Part shown: in pieces, positions 58,337-64,000 of the stretch
Position numbering within the stretch: the first letter of the stretch is position 1
Layout of the letters: every line of letters begins with the position of its first letter
Assembly (NCBI GenBank): GCA_047967505.1
Contig: CM106541.1
Reading direction: 5' to 3' (one strand)
DNA: 64,000 bases
From: Dipteris shenzhenensis
Lineage: Eukaryota; Polypodiophyta; Polypodiopsida; Gleicheniales
Made by a program: the position numbers and the translations under genes
Notes under the pieces: generated by a model
The model's database searches: none
Told to the model about the DNA's origin: nothing
Seen by the model: the letters and a program-made list of their open reading frames with translations, nothing else

Positions 58337-59749
58337 ATGTTCCCTTTTCAGGGAGAGGGAAGTTCAAGCAAGAAGGAGAGAAATTATAAAATCGAGCTAG
58401 CAAGTGTTCCAAGGATGTCTTTTGTAAAAACAATAGTCCCGTTGAAGGGGAAGACATTAAAAGAAGCACAAAAACCTACAGATTTGTTACTTTTATATTT
58501 CCTTGAGAAGTGTGATGCTCAGTAGGATTACCATTTGTTTTATGAGATGTGGAATAAAGAGCTCAATTATGCTGCAATTTTGGAAAGCCACAAAGATTTT
58601 TTAGCAGACGAGCTAGTAGAATTTCAAAAAAATTTAGAGAAACAAAAAGTAACCATATCTGGGAAGTCGTACGTCCATGCCAAGGATTTGATTATAAACA
58701 AAAAACTTCGGATTCCCATCAATAGGAGGCTTGTAGATATATGCATCATCTTTGACCTCAGAGAAGATTATGCCTTGGCCTTAATTGCTCAAGTATGTAG
58801 CATAGATAAGGATGTTGGAATTGAAGATGATGAATTAGTGGTACTAGAAGATACATTTTAATCCCAAGGAGGCGCTCTCGATGTGCTTCAAGAAAATTGT
58901 GGATGACGAGGATATGGATGATGAGACCTTTAACGAGGTCAAAACGCAAAAGTTGGAGGAGCAAAAGGATATTCAGCCAAAGATAAAGGAGCAAAGGAAA
59001 AGACAAAGTAGCATGGAAAGAAGCATTGATCTTTGGACCGATAAAATTTTGGAGGATGATGAGAATATGAAGGTATGCTATCTCACTATTTTCTCTGCTA
59101 GATCTTTTTTTATCACGACTTGTATATATTTCTCATTGCTTCTTTTGTTATACTATCTCACTATTTTCTCTACTATATCTTTTTTATCATGACTTGTATA
59201 TATTTCTCATTGCTTCTTTTTTTATACTGTAGCTCTATATTGAAGATGACAGTTTTCTAGGAAGGTCCTATGGGAGCCGAGAAAGGGGACTTGGATAGTT
59301 GTCTTCCCTTGCACAGTACATGAACAAGATGTCGTCTGCCAAGATTTTGATATACCATAGACAATTAACAATGGAGAGATAGCTGTCTACTTTTTTAAAT
59401 GTTTGTCAAAGTTTCTTGGTGCATACCAGGTAAATTGGCGGAATGACAAAGTTATATTAATTGAGAAATTATATGCTTTGGAAATTTTTGGGTATGGCCC
59501 AAGAAAATAGTGCTCAAGGGCAGGGTGCTTTTTGACATACACTACTTACGCTTTAGCACTTGGAATCAAAGATTCTAGCCAATTAAATGGTTATGGAAAG
59601 CATCATTTGATTAGGTTTAGAGAGCTGCTTCTACTAGATTCTGAGGCTAAACAAATGGAGAGCAACTCGATGCAAAAGAACCATAAGAGTAAACTCAAGT
59701 ATATTGTATTGTCAAAAGTTACAAAGGACACAAATTCCTACAAGAAATG
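58337..59749 (+). pseudogene. Spliced gene relic of unknown family
   Basis: Open segments: 58337-58522 (TAG where Gln fits), continuing in frame-shifted 58535-58861 (EMWNKELNYAAILESHKDFL, ISGKSYVHAKDLIINKKLRI), then an acidic/Lys-rich exon to 59071 ending AAG/GTATGC. An intron with T-rich end TACTGTAG leads to an exon from 59232 (LYIEDDSFLGRSYGSRE, VFPCTVHEQDVVCQDFDIP, AVYFFKCLSKFLGA). The last open part is 59532-59749. Splice sites and spread-out similarity of composition suggest a transposon-encoded protein; I cannot name it. Confidence 0.45.
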
Positions 59750-59769
59750 ATAGTCAGCTCAGAATTTGT

Positions 59770-62110
59770 ACTGAATTTTTCTAGAAAATATTACAAAGTC
59801 TCTGCTTCATTGTTATAAATTTCCAGAAGGTTTCCAACTCTATCAATCCACTTGTGATTCACAAAGATCTTTGACTACCTCCACTCTGCATGTTTCTGTG
59901 CAGCTATTGAATTATCAAGGATCTGCCTTCTTATTTTCTTTTGTGCCATATCAAAGGCAAGTTTAACTTTTGACAATGAAATTTTTTTATGGATTTGCAA
60001 CCTTTGAAGTATACATCTAAAAAACCACTGTAATACTTCTTTGAGACTATTTGCCTTATGTGCTCCTCCAAAATGTTGTGTATGTCAAAGAAAATCATTT
60101 CTTACTGCGTAAAGAGACTTTTCCATTCCTTGTGTGGACCATATTACAGAGCATCCATAATTTTTAACTTGGTCCATGTCTTTTTGTCACAAAGGTAGAA
60201 AAGCTTATCTAAGGATTTTCATACATCTACTTTAACATTTCAAGCAACACCATCTGCATATCATGCACATGCTTCCAAAGGCCGTATCTCACCTTGGAAA
60301 CATATCTTAATTGTCTACCAAGTTTCCCTTCTCTTTGTGGTTCTGATAAAAATCTTCTTGCTTTGACTCTACCAATTAACGGTTTCATAGGAACATCCTT
60401 TCTGTTTGAGGACTGAACATCTCCTCCATGGAGACCCATGTCCGATAATACTTTTTCTGATGCATCAATTGCTTTTTTCCTATTTTTTTCTGGTCGAAGC
60501 TTCCAAGCAAATCCAATATACAAAAAGACCAACTTTTTGATGATTCTACATAAAGCATGCAATGTGCATATATGTACATTGCACAAAGAAATATCAAGAA
60601 CTGCTTTGAATTCGGGATCAATCTTGTCCCTATTAGGAGCTTTTCTCCACCATTTAGGATCCATGACATGGGCCGGTTCTTTACAGTAAAGGCATGGAGC
60701 TTTGAATTACCTCCTTTGCTTATATTGAATATACATTTCAGGGTCTTGAGGTCCCCTGCCATATGCCAATCAACTTGGAAATCACCCTTGCCTTCAATAT
60801 GAAGTTGCCCTCCTTAAACTTGGTTTTTTATGACTTCTAGTTTTTTGGTATGGTGAAACACCCAAAACAAGGTTTGGTGGTCCTTTGTCTTTACATGCCA
60901 TTAAGAAGAAACTATATTGAAGCATCTAGATCTAATAAGTGAAATCAAACATCAATATATTTGAAAAATGAAAGTTCACACTTACCTCCCAACCACCAAA
61001 TGTGCTTCTCTGATTGTACATTGAAATGCTTTGAGTTTTCTTTAGTGATTGATGTATCAAGTTCCCTATTCATAAGTGTGATGGTCACTCTTTCAATCTT
61101 TTTCTCTTTCACAATTTCACATTCATCCAACTTTATGACAAATATAAGCCGTCCCTGACACTCTTCAAATGTGATTCCATAGAATTAAACCATTCTTTTT
61201 TGTAATTGTTCAAAATCAAAAAAAATATACATAGTGGTCCCCTTACTACCTTCAAATACATCCTTAGTATGCAACCACGAACTTATAAAATCATCTACTT
61301 AATCGTTGAGTGAAGCTCTTAAATTCCAAACTTCTGCAGGATTTGGAAGAAGTACACGTTTGATCCTTTGATCTTTAAAACTTGATGACACTGCTTTGAA
61401 AAGAATAACCTTTCCTGCTAACTCCACTCTCATCAAGAGCCTCCTGAATTAAGTTTACATCAACTTTATTGCTTTCCACGAACTATTGCACAACATTGTG
61501 TTTGATGGTTTCACTTCTTACTTTCAATTCTGCAAGGTTGCGAAGTTTTCTTCTTGTAAGCCTATCTCCCAAAGGGGTCGCTTTCAATCTTGCTTTACGT
61601 AACTTCTCCCTCGTCTTTGTATGTTCATCAATTTCATTATGTAACTGCTCTTTTGATCTGGAGCTTTCGGCTATCTGCTGTATTTTTGTGTTCATCTCTT
61701 GCTTATATAAAGACTTATACATGTGCGTAACTTGATATTGAGCCGTGATGTATCCATGCATACCTTTTGTTCTATCGCCCACGAATTTTAGCAATGTTGT
61801 TAGACTTGAGAATGGTGGTGTAGAACTTCAGATACGACATTTTGGATAAATCTTCCCATCACACCATAAGTTGATATATTGTAAACCTTCTCGCCTCATG
61901 TTACTCTTTGCATGGTGCCTACATGTTGTCATTTTGGAAGAGGCGCATATCCTTCAACTAAATCAATATGAAGATGGTGTTGTCGTCTCTTGTTGGCTTG
62001 TTCTGTAGAGTTGTAGTTCGGTGTTGCCATTTTGAGTACAATGTTTTTCCATTGCTTCGCGATTTCATTACTCTTTCATAAGGCAAAGACTCTTAATGGC
62101 GGTAAACTTT
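59770..62110 (-). pseudogene. Multi-exon unclassified transposon protein (Cys-pair type)
   Basis: On the - strand: a coiled-coil exon (61483-61794, SRSKEQLHNEIDEHTKTREK), broken text NKVDVNLIQEALDESG (about 61440), an exon 61230-60986 with GITFEECQGRLIFVIKLDE and HIWWLGG ending at GTAAGT. Then DFQVDWHMAGDLKTLKCIFN (60710-60780), a one-base shift, KAPCLYCKEPAHVMDPKWW (60655-60695) and CNVHICTLHALCRIIKKLVF (60535-60585), ending at 60227. The GDLK-x-LKC...APC-x2-C...HICTLHA order matches uncharacterised repeat proteins with DDE-like architecture, from memory. A TAA replaces a likely Gln near 61190. Confidence 0.45.
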
Positions 62111-62624
62111 GAAAAACAAGCATATGGCAAGATTAGTTATGGTGTTCTGATGGGGAAGCTTAACGATCATGGAGATGACTAGAAAATGATTGAGAGAAAG
62201 ACGTGGCTTGTAGGAGCATTGAATAATAACATTCATGAGATATGGGAGTGAATATAGAAGAATATCTTTATTCTTTCATCCTCTGACATGTTTACAATAC
62301 TTATGAATATTTTATAAAGTCTTTTATTACTTTCCCATATTTCGGACTCACAGAAAAAGAAGAAATTGCGGATTTCTCTTAGGGCCCCAAACTGAGCTTC
62401 CTTTTTTCCTAAGTAGGACCATGTTGGAGAAACTTTGCGAGAGCTTGGAGGAAGGAGAAGGCTGTGATAGTAGAACAACAAGCTTGGAGAAACGATGTGA
62501 AGGACAAGCAAAACAACAAATTAAAACCTACAATTCAAAGTTAGTGTTTGAGGATGTCCCCCTCCTCTCTCAAGTCACTTCAAAAGGCAAGGCATTTATT
62601 GCCTTATCATTTGTTTTCATCCTT
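62111..62624. other. No firm gene
   Basis: Open frames on both strands (62233-62511 -, 62421-62654 +) lack recognisable motifs. Confidence 0.35.
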
Positions 62625-62705
62625 CATAGCTCACATGGATCTATGTTGAGCTAGTGGTACGTGCCTAACTTCATACATATGAGGACTTGAATTTAAATCC
62701 CTACA
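62625..62705 (+). repeat. Possible tRNA-derived SINE remnant
   Basis: GAGCTAGTGGTACGTGCC resembles an A box and GACTTGAATTTAAATCCC a B box, spaced as in a tRNA head. No cloverleaf can be closed confidently and no tail or target duplication is seen. Confidence 0.3.
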
Positions 62706-62805
62706 AAGGCACGAAGTATAAGTGCTAGCTTTCATTTCTTTCAAGAATATCTTAAATATTTTTCTCTATTCGTATTTACTCTGCCGATTTTTCATCTTCA
62801 ATATA

Positions 62806-63001
62806 GGTGGTTTTTCATCCGGATCGTTCTGATCCAAGATGGTGGTACGTGATCCAAGTTGCACCACGAAGTAAGCAGATTTTTGAAGATCGAGATGTGG
62901 ATATGGAGATGCCACTACCAAATCCGGATCCAATTGATGAATCTAGCGAAGAAGATGTAGATCACCATATGAGGCAAGTAGTCCACATGGATGGCCTTTA
63001 A
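62806..63001 (+). pseudogene. C-terminal exon of a CACTA/En-Spm-like transposase-associated protein
   Basis: After the acceptor CAATATAG, the exon reads VVFHPDRSDPRWWYVIQVAP then RSKQIFEDRDVDMEM, an acidic tail (PIDESSEEDVDHHM), and TAA. The F-x-DRSDPRW-V-I pattern resembles the DUF4216-type end of plant CACTA proteins. Upstream exons are not visible. Assignment tentative. Confidence 0.45.
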
Positions 63002-64000
63002 TTCTTCTCAGCATATCTTAAGTATGGTATTCTCATCTTCTAGAGCTCCTAAGGCATTGGGAGTCTACCCCCATCCTTCCTCTGACCCCAAGGTTTATCG
63101 TTTGAGTTCTTGCACTACTAGTTCAACCACCTTGACAATGGAGGCTGGCCCTTCCACCATTTTTTTCAAGGCATCATTTTCTTTCTTGATTGCACACTCT
63201 AGCTATCCTATCTATTCAAAGATTCTATCAAACATTTTTCAACCTCGTTCACAACCCTACCCCTGTAGCAACTAGATGTGACCCACCAAACCAAAGCAAC
63301 AAATCAATCACAATATACTCAAACATCAATGCCCATTTTATATGGGGATCCAAGTTCCATCAAGTTTCACGAATGAACTTTCACCAATGTTTATGGAGCA
63401 ACCCCATAGCTCCATGAAGTTTCATGGATGAACTTTCACCAATGTTTATGGAGCAACTCTTTCTACTTTTATTTTCTTTGTGAACATCTTGTGCCTTGGA
63501 GGGCAAGGATCTTGGTCTATGAAAAAGGCATCATCATATTCCTATCATCTCCCCCTTCTTGGGCCGCCTTTTTTAAGGCGAATTTGTGGAAAGACAAAGG
63601 GATTTTTTTCTAATTTTGGAGTGCAACACCTAAGAGGTGATTTGGTGGTGGTGATATAGGGGATTGATAGTATACCAAAGGAAGGTAATGGAGAATTCAC
63701 GATATATTACATACCTTTCCCAAATTAAAGAAACTTCTCATCTTGTTTGCATCAAGATTGCGATGAATTTGGGAATGCATAGTTTCATTCAAAACCTATT
63801 AAAGTTAAGTAATTATGCCTGAAGAGTGATTTGAGTATTGAAGTCAAGGGAGGTACATTCTATTCTATCCTAAGGGATTAACCTTTATGTGGAGGATATG
63901 ACCACCTAACTATGTGCTATGGATTATGCATGATCAAATTGCCCATTATGACCTTTTATTCAAAGAGAATATGCCCTTAGGTAGGTATTTGTTGATATTG
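63002..64000. other. No gene; includes a 54-bp duplication
   Basis: TGAACTTTCACCAATGTTTA with TGGAGCAAC occurs at 63374 and 63428 (54-bp period). The rest shows nothing I can support. Confidence 0.5.

Noticed and set aside
62233-62511. 92-codon frame on the - strand
   Set aside because: No recognisable motif, splice context or paralogy in the window.
53600-63001. Endogenous giant virus or Polinton segment (histone plus ULP1-like protease)
   Set aside because: No capsid, DNA polymerase B or packaging ATPase is visible, and the genes carry several spliceosomal introns.

Overview
The window is nuclear DNA from a land plant with a large, repeat-rich genome. The evidence is several Ty1/copia and Ty3/gypsy relics, LTR retrotransposon primer sites matching the initiator tRNA-Met, GT-AG introns, long GT and GA microsatellites and a plant-type FCP1-like phosphatase (DLNGLL motif). 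A fern, lycophyte or gymnosperm is my best guess. The sequence does not prove it.

Layout. 0-3 kb: a GGA minisatellite and a decayed tandem/inverted-repeat block. 3-5.2 kb (+) and 14.4-16.9 kb (-): two copies of an unclassified coiled-coil-coding repeat. 5.2-6.6 kb: copia gag/protease relic (-). 9.3-14.4 kb: copia-1 (-), with a 5' LTR and primer site, a 234-bp MITE in gag, and truncation inside RT. 16.9-17.3 kb: gypsy RT/RNase H scrap. 18.2-23.2 kb (+): a decayed spliced gene with a coiled coil, a Cys/His finger and an FCP1/NIF-type phosphatase; one intron carries a ~175-bp tandem array. 23.5-27.25 kb: CACTAACAAG-like arrays split by a gag-only LTR element (23964-26133) with a clean AGGAC target duplication. 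27.3-32.9 kb: a transposon-protein exon plus gypsy and copia relics. 33037-39135: complete copia-2 (-) with 220/237-bp LTRs and GTTGG target duplication. 40.8-42.0 kb (-): the only intact host-like gene, an aldo/keto reductase. 42.3-46.05 kb (-): a Helentron-type Helitron relic with Pif1 helicase and a C-terminal endonuclease. 46.4-53 kb: copia and gypsy relics. 53.6-63.0 kb: a cluster of spliced, decayed, transposon-like genes on both strands. It includes a ULP1/C48 cysteine protease directly downstream of a histone H3-like (CENH3-like) reading frame, an unclassified Cys-pair transposon protein, and a CACTA-like C-terminal exon.

How it fits together. Nearly everything except the reductase is mobile or derived from mobile DNA. 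In the decayed spliced genes most premature stops are TAG, TAA or TGA where Gln or Arg is expected, that is single C-to-T changes. This fits deamination of methylated cytosine in silenced DNA. The most unusual item is the H3-like plus ULP1-like locus. Next are the Helentron with its endonuclease and the phosphatase/finger gene. All functional statements for decayed loci describe ancestral coding capacity, not present activity.
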